NCBI RefSeq assembly: GCF_002238045.1
Contig: NZ_NBYO01000001.1
Span: forward strand, 806,001-870,000
DNA length: 64,000 bases
Origin: Notoacmeibacter marinus
GTDB taxonomy: Bacteria > Pseudomonadota > Alphaproteobacteria > Rhizobiales > Rhizobiaceae
Direction of reading: 5' to 3'
A program made the translations under genes and the position numbers. Positions within the stretch are counted from its first letter, which is position 1, and every line of letters starts with the position of its first letter. The notes beneath the pieces are model-generated. The model was given only the letters and a program-made list of their open reading frames with translations. It was not told where the DNA came from and did no database searches. This document shows, in pieces, positions 24,904 to 34,214 of this stretch.

Positions 24904-25718
24904 GGTTCGAGCGGCCCCTCACCCTTGACCGAAAGGTCGGCGCCCTCGATCTGCGCCACGGCGACGAGCCCGTCGACAAAGCTGCGCGCCTGCCGCGCCC
25001 AGTCGGCGCGCTCCATGGCGCTCGCCACCGCCTCCCTGACGGCTTCGAAGGGCAGCACCCGGCCCTGGGCGATCGCGTCCATGCGAATGACGTGAAAGCC
25101 GTGCCGGGTCTCCACGGGCTTCGGCGCGACCTCGCCATCGCCCAGATGGCGCAGCGCCGCCTCGAATTCCGGCACCGTGTCGCCGGGACCGAGCTGGCCG
25201 AGCGCGCCGCCGGACGTTTTGGAGCCGCAATCGCTCTGAACCGCCGCGACCGAAGCGAAGCTTTTCGGATCGTCCTCCACCGTGGCGAGGATGTGCATCG
25301 CGCGATCGAACGCCTTTCGCCGGTCCTGCGGATCGTTCGAGGCGCATGCGCACAGAATGTGCGACACCTCCCAGAGGGGCGGGCTGCGAAAGCGATCCGG
25401 ATTCTTCTGCCATTCCGCCCGGACCTCGTCCGGCGTCGGTTCCGGCACGTCGATCACCTGGTCGAGAAGGCCCCGGATCAGGGCCTCATCCTCCGTTTCG
25501 AAGCGGCCGGGACCGACCTGCCGGCAATCGGCCTCGATACCCCGCGCGCGCGCCTCCTGAAGGAGCAGAGTGCGGATCGCCACGGCATTGGCCGCCTTGC
25601 GCCATGCCATGGCGGCCTTTGCCCTCGGCGCATTCTGGTTCTGGGTCTCGGCGGCAATGGCGGTGTGCGGAACACGTTCGCCATTGATCACGAGGTCCTG
25701 AAAGAGAGGCGCTTCCAT
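24900..25718 (-). CDS. PpiC-type (parvulin) peptidyl-prolyl isomerase of the nar operon
   Basis: A 272-residue protein with a C-terminal parvulin/rotamase domain (about residues 120-230): WEVSHILCACASNDPQ, SDCGSKTSGGALGQLGPGDTVPEFE, and TRHGFHVIRMD are the family blocks. No signal peptide is seen, so it should act in the cytoplasm. It follows narI by 5 bp and is the last gene of the operon; a PpiC-type gene follows narGHJI in Pseudomonas aeruginosa as well, and a role in nitrate reductase folding or maturation is widely supposed. It resembles NifM in domain order. The start ATG at 25718 is the first plausible one after narI. Confidence 0.88.
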   Translation of the reverse strand: MEAPLFQDLVINGERVPHTAIAAETQNQNAPRAKAAMAWRKAANAVAIRTLLLQEARARGIEADCRQVGPGRFETEDEALIRGLLDQVIDVPEPTPDEVRAEWQKNPDRFRSPPLWEVSHILCACASNDPQDRRKAFDRAMHILATVEDDPKSFASVAAVQSDCGSKTSGGALGQLGPGDTVPEFEAALRHLGDGEVAPKPVETRHGFHVIRMDAIAQGRVLPFEAVREAVASAMERADWARQARSFVDGLVAVAQIEGADLSVKGEGPLEP

Positions 25719-25723
25719 CGCTC

Positions 25724-26494
25724 TCACTCCGCCGGCTGGCGGGCCGCATCGCGCATATGCGCATCCGCTGCCGCGCGGGCCGAGGCCCGGCTTCGCCGCG
25801 AACGGACCAGCTGGTAGCCGGGCCGCAGCAGATAGCGGAACGGCACGGCCAGACCGGACCAGATATGCACCAGCCGCGTGAACGGGAAGAGCGCCACGAT
25901 CACCAGGCCCAGCAGGATGTGGAACTTGTAGAGCCAGTGGACGGAGACAACGTCGGTCCAGGCGTTCAGCTCCAGTGTGACAACGCTCTGGCTCCAGGTC
26001 ATGAACCGCACCATCTCGCCGCCATCCATGTGCTCCATGGTCAGGATGATCGTGCCGAGGCCGACGAAGAGCTGAATCCAGATCAACACGAGGATCAGAA
26101 TGTCGGCAAAGCTGGAAGTGGCGCGGATGCGCGGATCGATAAGGCGACGGTGCAGCAGCATGGTCGCACCTATCAGCGAGACGATGCCGAACGCCCCGCC
26201 CAGCAAAACCGCGAACCATTGCTTCAGGCCGTATGGCACGCCGAGCAGGTCCAGGACCCAGATCGGCGTGAAGAGGCCGATCAGATGGCCGAAGAAGACG
26301 ACCAGGATGCCGACATGGAAAAGGATCGATCCCCAGACGAGCTGTTTTCGCCGAAGAAGCTGGCTGGATGACGATTTCCACGTGAACGGATCGCGCTCAT
26401 AGCGTGCTATCGAACCGATGATCAGCACCGTCAGCGCCACATAGGGCATGATGCCGAAGATGAAGAAGTCGAGGTTGAAGTTGGAAAAGAACAT
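25724..26494 (-). CDS. narI: Respiratory nitrate reductase, gamma subunit (cytochrome b)
   Basis: Membrane dihaem cytochrome b of 256 residues that oxidises quinol at the periplasmic side and passes electrons to NarH. Five transmembrane segments are visible, with haem-ligand histidines such as those in LFHVGILVVFFGHLIGL and WLYKFHILLGLVIVALFPF. The N-terminal FFSNFNLDFFIFGIMPYVAL matches the NarI family. GGGAG lies about 9 bases upstream of the ATG and narJ ends 12 bp before. The C-terminal tail after the last helix is Arg/Ala-rich. Confidence 0.95.
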   Translation of the reverse strand: MFFSNFNLDFFIFGIMPYVALTVLIIGSIARYERDPFTWKSSSSQLLRRKQLVWGSILFHVGILVVFFGHLIGLFTPIWVLDLLGVPYGLKQWFAVLLGGAFGIVSLIGATMLLHRRLIDPRIRATSSFADILILVLIWIQLFVGLGTIILTMEHMDGGEMVRFMTWSQSVVTLELNAWTDVVSVHWLYKFHILLGLVIVALFPFTRLVHIWSGLAVPFRYLLRPGYQLVRSRRSRASARAAADAHMRDAARQPAE

Positions 26495-26506
26495 GATGCG
26501 TTCTCC

Positions 26507-27211
26507 CTATTCGGCCGCGGAATGCGGAGCGGGCGTTGCGAGGGCGTCCATCCGCGCGAGCATCTCGCGCGCCTGGGGGCAGCCGGCGCCAGGGTCGGGG
26601 CCGAAACGGACCTCGGCTTCTTCCCAGACCTCGTCGAGCGCCTCCAGATCGGCCGGATCGACATCCGGCTGCGCCATCAGTTCGGCCACGGCCTGCCGAT
26701 CGATGCTGGCTTCCGAAAGCTGCACCAGCGCAGCGAAGACGGACGCATAGGCGCTTTCGCGCCGGACGAGGCGCTCGTTCAGCGCCTCGAAGATGTGCGC
26801 CGCATCGGCCAGCACCGCGCGGGCTTCCGCCCATGGACGGGTCGCCAGGAACTCCAGAAGCACCGGCAGATGGTCCGGCAGCTCCGATGTCGCGGGGTCG
26901 AACCCGCCCTCGCGATAGGTCTCGACCAGGGAGACCATCGCGCCGCCCCGGTCACGACTTTCGCCGTGAACGTGTTCGAAAAGGTTCAGCGACAGGGTGC
27001 GCGAGCGGTCGAAGAGCATCACGTAGCGCTCTTCGAGATCGTAGATGTCGTCCGCCTCCATTTCGCCGATGAGCGGGCGCAGATCGCGCCGCGCCGCCGC
27101 CGTCAGCCGCGTATCGGAGGCCAGCACCGCGCCGACCTCCGCCATGGCGCCCTGCAATTCGCGGGTCGGATAGCTGAGGACAAGCGAGAGCGCTTTGAGT
27201 GTGCGGTCCAT
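26507..27211 (-). CDS. narJ: Nitrate reductase molybdenum cofactor assembly chaperone
   Basis: Cytoplasmic chaperone of 234 residues required for Mo cofactor insertion into NarG before membrane attachment. It is mostly helical. The family pattern LKALSLVLSYPTRELQ at the N terminus and YVMLFDRSRTLSLNLFEHVHGESRDRG in the middle (about residues 63-89) is diagnostic. The start overlaps the narH stop by one base (TGATG), so its translation is likely coupled. The tail (residues 190-234) is acidic and more variable. Confidence 0.94.
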   Translation of the reverse strand: MDRTLKALSLVLSYPTRELQGAMAEVGAVLASDTRLTAAARRDLRPLIGEMEADDIYDLEERYVMLFDRSRTLSLNLFEHVHGESRDRGGAMVSLVETYREGGFDPATSELPDHLPVLLEFLATRPWAEARAVLADAAHIFEALNERLVRRESAYASVFAALVQLSEASIDRQAVAELMAQPDVDPADLEALDEVWEEAEVRFGPDPGAGCPQAREMLARMDALATPAPHSAAE

Positions 27212-28734
27212 CACGCCACCTCCTTGGGCATTTTGAGCGGCCGTTTGGCCGAGCCGAAGAGCGAAGTCTTCGACGTGCCGGTCGAGCAGCCATTGCCATC
27301 GGTAAAGCCGCATCCGCCGCGCAGATCGTAGGCATCCTCGACCTGCTCGCGATGGGTGGTCGGGATAACGAAGCGATCCTCGTAATCGGCCAGCGCCATG
27401 ATCTTGTACATGTCCTCGATGGTGCGCCCATCGAGACCGACGCGGGTGGCGATCGCCTCGTCGGTGACGCCCTCCACGTTGCGGGACCGCATGTAGGCGC
27501 GCATGGCCAGCATCCGCTCCAGCGCCGTGACGATCGGCGCTTCGTCGCCCGCCGTCAGCATGTTGGCGAGGTAGCGGACGGGGATGCGCAGATTGCGGAC
27601 GTCCGGCATGGCGCCATTCATGCCGATCGCGCCCGCCTCGGCGGCGTTCTGGATCGGCGACAAGGGTGGCACGTACCAGACCATCGGCAGCGTACGGTAC
27701 TCCGGATGCAGCGGGAAGGCGATCTTCCAATCCATCGCCATCTTCCAGATCGGGCTTTCCTGGGCGGCCTTGATCCAGTTCTCGGCGATGCCCTCGGCGC
27801 GCGCCTGGCGGATCACCTCCGGATCGTTCGGGTCGAGGAAGACGCCGAGCTGGGCGTCGTAGAGGTCCTGCTTCTCCTCCATATTGGCCGCCGCCTCGAT
27901 CTTGTCGGCGTCGTAGAGCATGACGCCGATATAGCGGATGCGCCCGACACAGGTCTCCGAACAGACGGTCGGGTTGCCGCTCTCGATCCGCGGATAGCAG
28001 AGCGTGCACTTCTCCGACTTGTTGGTCGACCAGTTGTAATAGACCTTCTTGTAGGGGCAGCCTGACACGCACATGCGCCAGCCGCGGCACTTCTCCTGAT
28101 CGATCAGGACGATGCCGTCCTCCTCGCGCTTGTAGATCGCTCCGGAGGGGCAGGACGCCGCGCAGGCCGGGTTGAGGCAGTGCTCGCACAGCCGCGGCAG
28201 ATACATCATGAAGGTGTTTTCGTACTCGCCGTAGATCTCCTTTTGGATGCCCTCGAAATTGTAGTCTTCGGAGCGCTTGGAGAATTCGCCGCCGAGAATC
28301 TCTTCCCAGTTCGGACCCTTCTCGATCTTTTCGATCCGTTCGCCGGTGATCTTGGAGCGGGGGCGCGCCGTCGGGAATGCCTCCATTTCCGGGGCCGACT
28401 TCAGATGGTCGTAGTCGAAGTCGAACGGCTCATAATAGTCGTCGATCTGCGGCAAATCCGGGTTGGCGAAGATATTGGCGAGGATGCGCCATTTGCCGCC
28501 CTGTTTGGGGTGCAGCTTGCCCGATGCGGAGCGTTCCCAGCCGCCGTTCCAGCGCTTCTGGTTTTCCCAATCGGTCGGATAGCCGGTGCCGGGCTTGGAC
28601 TCCACATTGTTGAACCAGGCATATTCGACGCCGTCGCGGCTGGTCCAGACGTTCTTGCATGTGACGGAGCAGGTGTGACAGCCGATGCATTTATCGAGAT
28701 TCAGCACCATGCCGATCTGTGCGCGGATTTTCAT
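27211..28734 (-). CDS. narH: Respiratory nitrate reductase, beta subunit
   Basis: Electron-transfer subunit of 507 residues with three [4Fe-4S] and one [3Fe-4S] cluster. Seen: CIGCHTCSVTCK at about residues 17-28, CEHCLNPACAASCPSGAIY, CRGWRMCVSGCPYKK and the cluster-rich KCTLCYPR. The tryptophan in CRGWRMC marks the [3Fe-4S] site. The ATG at 28734 is preceded by AAAGGAGG and overlaps the narG stop. It works with narG and narI as the membrane-bound, cytoplasm-facing complex. Confidence 0.97.
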   Translation of the reverse strand: MKIRAQIGMVLNLDKCIGCHTCSVTCKNVWTSRDGVEYAWFNNVESKPGTGYPTDWENQKRWNGGWERSASGKLHPKQGGKWRILANIFANPDLPQIDDYYEPFDFDYDHLKSAPEMEAFPTARPRSKITGERIEKIEKGPNWEEILGGEFSKRSEDYNFEGIQKEIYGEYENTFMMYLPRLCEHCLNPACAASCPSGAIYKREEDGIVLIDQEKCRGWRMCVSGCPYKKVYYNWSTNKSEKCTLCYPRIESGNPTVCSETCVGRIRYIGVMLYDADKIEAAANMEEKQDLYDAQLGVFLDPNDPEVIRQARAEGIAENWIKAAQESPIWKMAMDWKIAFPLHPEYRTLPMVWYVPPLSPIQNAAEAGAIGMNGAMPDVRNLRIPVRYLANMLTAGDEAPIVTALERMLAMRAYMRSRNVEGVTDEAIATRVGLDGRTIEDMYKIMALADYEDRFVIPTTHREQVEDAYDLRGGCGFTDGNGCSTGTSKTSLFGSAKRPLKMPKEVA

Positions 28735-31700
28735 TCTGCCGCCTCCTTTGCGGGCGCTGTCCATGCCTTTTCGGCATCGAGCCAGTCGACCTTTTTCATT
28801 TTCCTGACAACGACGAACTCGTCCCGGTTCGAGCCGACGGTTCCGTAGTAGTTGAAGCCGTAGGATTGCTGGGCGTAGCCGCCGATCATGTGCGTCGGCT
28901 TCGGCACGGCCCGGGTCACCGAGTTGTGAATGCCGCCGCGATGGCCGGTCTTCTCGGAACCGGGCGTGTTCACGATCTTCTCCTGGGCATGATACATGAA
29001 CGTCGTGCCGTCCTTGATCCGCTGGGAGACGACCGCACGGGCGGTCAGCGCGCCATTGGTGTTGTAAAGCTCCACCCAGTCATTATCGACGATGCCTGCC
29101 GATTTCGCGTCGTTCTCGCTGACCCAGATGACCGGGCCGCCGCGGTTGAGCGTCAGCATCAGCAGATTGTCGGTATAGGTGGAGTGGATGCCCCATTTCT
29201 GGTGCGGCGTGATGAAGTTCAGCACCAGGCTGTCGCCTTCGTCCTGAACGTCGGCCGTGATGGTCTTCAGATCGACCGGCGGGCGGTACGACATGAAGCC
29301 CTCGCCGAAGGCCCGCATCCACAGATGGTCCTGATAGAGCTGCTGGCGGCCCGACAATGTGCGCCATGGGATCAGCTCGTGCACATTTGTATAGCCGGCA
29401 TTGTAACTGACCTTCTCGCTCTCGATGCCCGACCAGGTGGGCGAAGAGATGATCTTGCGCGGCTGTGCGGCGATGTCGCGGAAGCGGATCTTGTTGTGAT
29501 GCTCGCCCGCCGCCAGATGGGCGTGTTCGCGCCCTGTGGCCTTCTCCAGCGATTCCCAGGCCTTGACGGCGACCTCGCCATTGGTTTCGGGCGCCAGCAT
29601 CAGCACTACTTCGCAGGCGTCGATCGCCGTTTCGATCTTCGGCCGACCGGCGGCGGCGCCATCGCGCTGCACGCCGTTCAGCGCCGCCAGATTGTCGACC
29701 TCGTCCTGCGTGTTCCAGGAAATTCCCTTGCCGCCATTGCCGAGCTTGTCCATCAGCGGGCCGAGCGCGGTGAAGCGGTCGTAGATGGCGGTGTAGTCCC
29801 GTTCCACCGGAACATAGGCCGGCGCGGTCTTTCCGGGGATCAGGTCGCATTCGCCCTTCTTCCAGTCCTTCACCTGGTCCTGCGCGATCTCGGCAGGGGT
29901 GTCGTGGAGGATCGGCAGCGCAACGACGTCGGTCTCCTTGCCGAGATAGCCCGGAACGATCTCCTGGAACTTCCTGGCGATGGATTTGAAGATCTCCCAG
30001 TCGGACCGGCTTTCGTAAGCGGGATCGACCGCCGCCTGCAGCGGGTGGATGAAGGGATGCATGTCGGAGGTGTTGAGGTCGTCCTTCTCGTACCAGCTGG
30101 CCGTCGGCAGGACGATGTCAGAATAGACCGCCGTGGTCGACATGCGGAAGTCGATCGTGACGAGCAGGTCGAGCTTGCCGCGCGGGGCCTCCTCGTGCCA
30201 CTTCGCCTCCTTCGGCAGCGTCCGCCCTTCCTCGCCGACATCCTTGCCCATCACACCGTGATCGGCGCCGAGCAGGTGCTTGAGGAAATATTCATGGCCC
30301 TTGCCGGACGAGCCGAGCAGGTTGGAGCGCCAGACGAACAGGTTGCGCGGCCAGTTCGCCGGATCGTCCGGGTCCTCGCACGACATTTCCAGATCGCCGG
30401 ATTTCAGGTTCTCGACGATGTAGGCGGGCACTTCCTTGTCGGCGGCCTTGGCGGCCTTCACCACCTCCAGCGGGTTGGTCTTCAGCTGCGGCGCGGACGG
30501 CAGCCAGCCCATCCGCTCGGCGCGGATATTGTAGTCGATGAGGCTGATGTCCCAGTCGCCCTCCGGCGCCGTCGGCGAGAGGATTTCACTGGCTGTCAGC
30601 GTCTCGTAGCGCCACTGGTCGGTGTGCGCGTACCAGGCCGAGGTCGAGTTCATGTGGCGCGGCGGACGGCCCCAGTCCAAAGCGAAAGCCAGCGGCTGCC
30701 AGCCGGTTTGCGGACGCAGCTTTTCCTGGCCGACATAATGCGCCCAACCGCCGCCGGACTGGCCGACGCAACCGCACATCACCAGCATGTTGATGACGCC
30801 GCGATAGTTCATGTCCATGTGGAACCAGTGGTTCATGGCCGCGCCGATGATGATCATCGACTTGCCCTGCGTCTTCTCCGCATTGTCGGCGAATTCGCGG
30901 GCGACATGGATGATCTTGTCGGCGGAGACGCCGGTGATCTTCTCGGCCCAGGCGGGCGTGCCGGGCATGTCGTCGGCGTAGTCCGACGTCACCCAATGGC
31001 CGCCGAGGCCACGATCCAGCCCGTAATTGGCGGCGAAGAGATCGAAGACGGTGGCGACCAGAACCTCGCCCTTTCCGGCCTTGATCTTCTTGACCGGGAT
31101 GTTGCGGGTCAGAACCTCCGGATGGTCGATATCGGTGGCGAACTGGCCAAATGCCTGGCCGCCGAAATAGGGGAAGTCGACGCCGACGACGTCGTCATGG
31201 TCCTCTTCGAGGATCAGCGACATCTTCAGATTGGTGTCGGCGTCCTGGGCCCGTTCCTCGAGGTTCCATTCGCCGTCCTCGCCCCAGCGATAGCCGATCG
31301 AGCCGTTCGGCGCGACGAGGCCCTTGGAGACTTCGTCGAAGGCGACGGTCTTCCATTCGGGATTGTTCTCTTCGCCGAGCTTGCCGTCCAGATCGTCGGC
31401 GCGGAGGAACCGTCCCGGCACGTAGTGGCCGTTCTTGCGCTCCAGCCGCACCAGCATCGGGAAGTCGGAATAGCGGCGCGTATAATCCTCGAAATAGGCG
31501 CATTGGCGGTCGAGATGGAACTCGCGCAGGATCACGTGGCCGAAGGCCATGGCCAGCGCCGCATCGGTGCCCTGTTTGGCGTTCAGCCAGACATCGCCGA
31601 ACTTGGCCGCTTCAGAATAGTCCGGGCAGATGACAGCGGATTTGGTGCCCTTGTAACGGGCCTCGGTGTAGAAATGGGCGTCCGGCGTGCGGGTCTGCGG

Positions 31701-32471
31701 CACGTTGGAGCCCCAGAGCAGCAGATAGCCGGCATTGTACCAGTCGGCCGATTCCGGCACGTCGGTCTGCTCGCCCCACGTCATGGGCGAAGCCGGCGGA
31801 AGGTCGCAATACCAGTCGTAGAACGACATGCAGACGCCGCCCAGAAGGCTGAGATAGCGCGAGCCGGCCGCATAGCTGATCATCGACATAGCCGGGATCG
31901 GCGAGAAGCCGAACACGCGGTCGGGGCCGTAAGTCTTCGCGGTATAAGCGTTGGCGGCGGCGGTGATCTCGGTCGCCTCGTCCCAGGTGGCGCGCACGAA
32001 GCCGCCCTTGCCACGGGTCTCCACATAGGAGGCGCGCAGGATCGGATCGTTCTGGATCGCCGTCCAGGCTTCAATCGGGCCCATCGTCTGCCGCATCTTG
32101 CGCCAGACCTTCATGAGGCGGCCGCGCACCAGCGGGTTCTTCACGCGGTTGGCCGAATAGAGATACCAGCTGTAGCTGGCGCCACGGGCGCAGCCGCGCG
32201 GCTCGTGATTGGGCAGATCGGCGCGGGTGCGCGGATAGTCGGTCTGCTGGGTTTCCCAGGTCACGATCCCGGATTTGACGTAGATCTTCCAGCTGCACGA
32301 CCCGGTGCAGTTCACGCCATGGGTCGAGCGCACGACCTTGTCGTGGCGCCAGCGGTTTCTGTAGGTGTCTTCCCAGTCGCGGCTTTCATTCGTGACCTGG
32401 CCGTGACCGTCGGAGAACCGTTCCACTTCCTTGGACTTCAGAAAGTTCAGTCTGTCGAGAAGGTGACTCAT
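28731..32471 (-). CDS. narG: Respiratory nitrate reductase, catalytic alpha subunit
   Basis: Catalytic molybdoenzyme of 1246 residues, the usual NarG length, reducing nitrate to nitrite on the cytoplasmic side. The N-terminal FS0 cluster uses HGVNCTGSCSW (His plus three Cys, about residues 51-61 onward). The Mo-coordinating Asp lies in SFYDWYCDLPPASPMTWGEQ at about residue 220. No twin-arginine leader is seen, as expected for the NarGHI type. A GC-rich hairpin precedes the gene in the narK2-narG gap. The opposite strand carries a very long spurious open frame across this gene. Confidence 0.98.
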   Translation of the reverse strand: MSHLLDRLNFLKSKEVERFSDGHGQVTNESRDWEDTYRNRWRHDKVVRSTHGVNCTGSCSWKIYVKSGIVTWETQQTDYPRTRADLPNHEPRGCARGASYSWYLYSANRVKNPLVRGRLMKVWRKMRQTMGPIEAWTAIQNDPILRASYVETRGKGGFVRATWDEATEITAAANAYTAKTYGPDRVFGFSPIPAMSMISYAAGSRYLSLLGGVCMSFYDWYCDLPPASPMTWGEQTDVPESADWYNAGYLLLWGSNVPQTRTPDAHFYTEARYKGTKSAVICPDYSEAAKFGDVWLNAKQGTDAALAMAFGHVILREFHLDRQCAYFEDYTRRYSDFPMLVRLERKNGHYVPGRFLRADDLDGKLGEENNPEWKTVAFDEVSKGLVAPNGSIGYRWGEDGEWNLEERAQDADTNLKMSLILEEDHDDVVGVDFPYFGGQAFGQFATDIDHPEVLTRNIPVKKIKAGKGEVLVATVFDLFAANYGLDRGLGGHWVTSDYADDMPGTPAWAEKITGVSADKIIHVAREFADNAEKTQGKSMIIIGAAMNHWFHMDMNYRGVINMLVMCGCVGQSGGGWAHYVGQEKLRPQTGWQPLAFALDWGRPPRHMNSTSAWYAHTDQWRYETLTASEILSPTAPEGDWDISLIDYNIRAERMGWLPSAPQLKTNPLEVVKAAKAADKEVPAYIVENLKSGDLEMSCEDPDDPANWPRNLFVWRSNLLGSSGKGHEYFLKHLLGADHGVMGKDVGEEGRTLPKEAKWHEEAPRGKLDLLVTIDFRMSTTAVYSDIVLPTASWYEKDDLNTSDMHPFIHPLQAAVDPAYESRSDWEIFKSIARKFQEIVPGYLGKETDVVALPILHDTPAEIAQDQVKDWKKGECDLIPGKTAPAYVPVERDYTAIYDRFTALGPLMDKLGNGGKGISWNTQDEVDNLAALNGVQRDGAAAGRPKIETAIDACEVVLMLAPETNGEVAVKAWESLEKATGREHAHLAAGEHHNKIRFRDIAAQPRKIISSPTWSGIESEKVSYNAGYTNVHELIPWRTLSGRQQLYQDHLWMRAFGEGFMSYRPPVDLKTITADVQDEGDSLVLNFITPHQKWGIHSTYTDNLLMLTLNRGGPVIWVSENDAKSAGIVDNDWVELYNTNGALTARAVVSQRIKDGTTFMYHAQEKIVNTPGSEKTGHRGGIHNSVTRAVPKPTHMIGGYAQQSYGFNYYGTVGSNRDEFVVVRKMKKVDWLDAEKAWTAPAKEAAE

Positions 32472-32503
32472 CGCGTTGTTCCTCGCCGAGTTTTCTTGTT
32501 GAG

Positions 32504-32531
32504 GGCACGCGCCGAGCGGTCGGCGCGTGCC
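32504..32531 (-). other. Intercistronic hairpin between narK2 and narG
   Basis: Perfect 12-bp stem GGCACGCGCCGA / TCGGCGCGTGCC with a 4-nt loop. No T run follows on the minus strand, so it is more likely an mRNA processing or stability element (or a weak attenuator) than a true terminator. It lies 33 bp before the narG start. Confidence 0.7.
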
Positions 32532-32540
32532 AGCCGTCGC

Positions 32541-34151
32541 TTACGGGTTTTTGATGTATGCGCCGGGTCGCAGGTAGAACCACCAGTTGATGGCGATGCA
32601 GAGCACGTAGAAGGCGGCGAAACCGTAGAGCGCGTATTCCGGTGTTCCGGCGCTCATCTGCTCGCCGAAGACCTTCGGGATGATGAAGGCGCCATAGGCG
32701 GCGACAGCGGCAGTCCATCCGAGCACCGGACCGGCCTGCTCGCGATCGAAGGCAACGGCGATGGTCCGGAAGGTCGAGCCATTGCCGATACCCGTCGCGG
32801 CGAACAGGATCAGGAACAGAGCCAGGAAGGGCAGGAAGTACTGCTCGGGCGTTGCCGATGCGTAGGCCGCCTGGATGAAGTAGGCCACGCCGAGCGCCGA
32901 GGCGACCATGACGATGGAGATCCACTGCGTCACGCGCGCGCCGCCGAGCTTGTCGGCCATCATGCCGCCGATCGGCCGGATCAGCGCGCCGATGAACGGG
33001 CCCATCCAGGCGTACATCAGGGCCGACGGTCCGTTCGGGTTGACGGTATCATGCGTCAGCGCGCCATCGACCATCAGATGCTGGAAGCCGAACACCACCT
33101 TGATGGTCAGTGCGAGCGCCGCCGAGTAGCCGATGAAGGAGCCGAACGTCATGGTGTAGATGACGGTCATCGCCCAGGTGTGCTTGTTGCCGAAGATCCT
33201 GTACTGGCGGGTCAGGTTCTGGCCGACCTGGCCGGGGATCAGCTTGAGCAGCAGAACCGTAGCGGCGATGACCAGCGGCAGGACGATCCACTTCGATACG
33301 TTCCAGCCGGAGCCGCCCGTGCCTTCCGGCAGCATCAGCCAAAGACCGGCGGAAGCCGTCACGAAACCGATCGCGAGCATGAAGGCGATGATGCCGAAAG
33401 CGCCGATCGGGCTGCCGATATTGGGCGAGACATGCTCATCGCGAATATTGTTCATGCCGAACCAGCCGGCGACGGCCAGCGGGATCAGGAAGACCAGCCA
33501 GATATAGCCGGCATTCTGAATCCAGGTGGTGGTGCCGGCCGGGATCTTGCCGATCAGCGTGCCGCTGGTGTTCTGCAGGATCAGGCCCTCGCCGCCGAAA
33601 ATGCCGAGCGTCATGACCAGCGGGATGACGATCTGCATGGTCGTCACGCCGAAATTGCCGAGGCCGGCATTCATGCCCAGCGAATAGCCCTGCATCTTCT
33701 TGGGAAAGAAGAACGAAATGTTCGACATGGAGGAGGAGAAGTTGCCGCCGCCAATGCCGGACAGGAGCGCCAGAAGCTGGAACTGCCAGAGCGGCGTATC
33801 GGGGTCGGAGAGCGCCAGCCCCGTAAAGAAGGCCGGGATCATCAGCAGCGCGGTGGTGAAGAAGATCGTGTTGCGCCCGCCGGCAATGCGAATGAAGAAG
33901 GTGGACGGAATGCGCAGTGTCGCGCCGGTCAGACCGGCAATGGCCGTCAGGGTGAAGAGCTGAGCCTTTTCGAACGGAAAGCCCAGATTGATCATCTGAA
34001 CGGTGATGATGCCCCAGTAGAGCCAGACCGCAAAACCGCAGAGCAGGCTCGGAATGGAAATCCAGAGGTTGCGCCGGGCAATGGCTTTGCCCTCGCTTTG
34101 CCAGAAGGCTTCGTCCTCCGGATTCCAGTTTCTTAGATCTTGTCCCACCAT
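32541..34151 (-). CDS. narK2: Nitrate/nitrite transporter, NarK2 type (MFS)
   Basis: Major facilitator of 536 residues. The N-terminal WNPEDEAFWQSEGKAIARRN is the mark of type II NarK proteins (nitrate/nitrite antiporters, as E. coli NarK), followed by twelve or more membrane segments and the glycine-rich nitrate signatures GIGGGNFSSSMSNISFFFP and NAGLGNFGVTTMQ. An AGGAG site lies just before the ATG. It should exchange external nitrate for nitrite made by NarG. It is the second gene of the operon, between two GC-rich hairpins. Confidence 0.93.
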   Translation of the reverse strand: MVGQDLRNWNPEDEAFWQSEGKAIARRNLWISIPSLLCGFAVWLYWGIITVQMINLGFPFEKAQLFTLTAIAGLTGATLRIPSTFFIRIAGGRNTIFFTTALLMIPAFFTGLALSDPDTPLWQFQLLALLSGIGGGNFSSSMSNISFFFPKKMQGYSLGMNAGLGNFGVTTMQIVIPLVMTLGIFGGEGLILQNTSGTLIGKIPAGTTTWIQNAGYIWLVFLIPLAVAGWFGMNNIRDEHVSPNIGSPIGAFGIIAFMLAIGFVTASAGLWLMLPEGTGGSGWNVSKWIVLPLVIAATVLLLKLIPGQVGQNLTRQYRIFGNKHTWAMTVIYTMTFGSFIGYSAALALTIKVVFGFQHLMVDGALTHDTVNPNGPSALMYAWMGPFIGALIRPIGGMMADKLGGARVTQWISIVMVASALGVAYFIQAAYASATPEQYFLPFLALFLILFAATGIGNGSTFRTIAVAFDREQAGPVLGWTAAVAAYGAFIIPKVFGEQMSAGTPEYALYGFAAFYVLCIAINWWFYLRPGAYIKNP

Positions 34152-34182
34152 TTGTCTCCTGATTGGTATTACCGGGCAGTAC

Positions 34183-34207
34183 GCCGCGCCCCGGTGCGGG
34201 GCGCGGC
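34183..34207 (-). other. Intercistronic hairpin between narK1 and narK2
   Basis: Perfect 10-bp stem GCCGCGCCCC / GGGGCGCGGC with a 5-nt loop, 9 bp downstream of the narK1 stop and about 30 bp before narK2. On the minus strand it is followed by ACTGCC rather than T residues. Like the hairpin before narG it probably sets relative transcript levels. Confidence 0.65.
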
Positions 34208-34214
34208 CGCCTCG

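Noticed and set aside
28719-34136. A 1805-codon open frame on the plus strand opposite narG, narH start and narK2
   Set aside because: It is antisense to well-conserved genes, its translation is low-complexity (Val/Ala/Asp/His/Arg-rich) with no domain, and high-GC codon use makes such antisense frames common. narG and narK2 are unmistakable.
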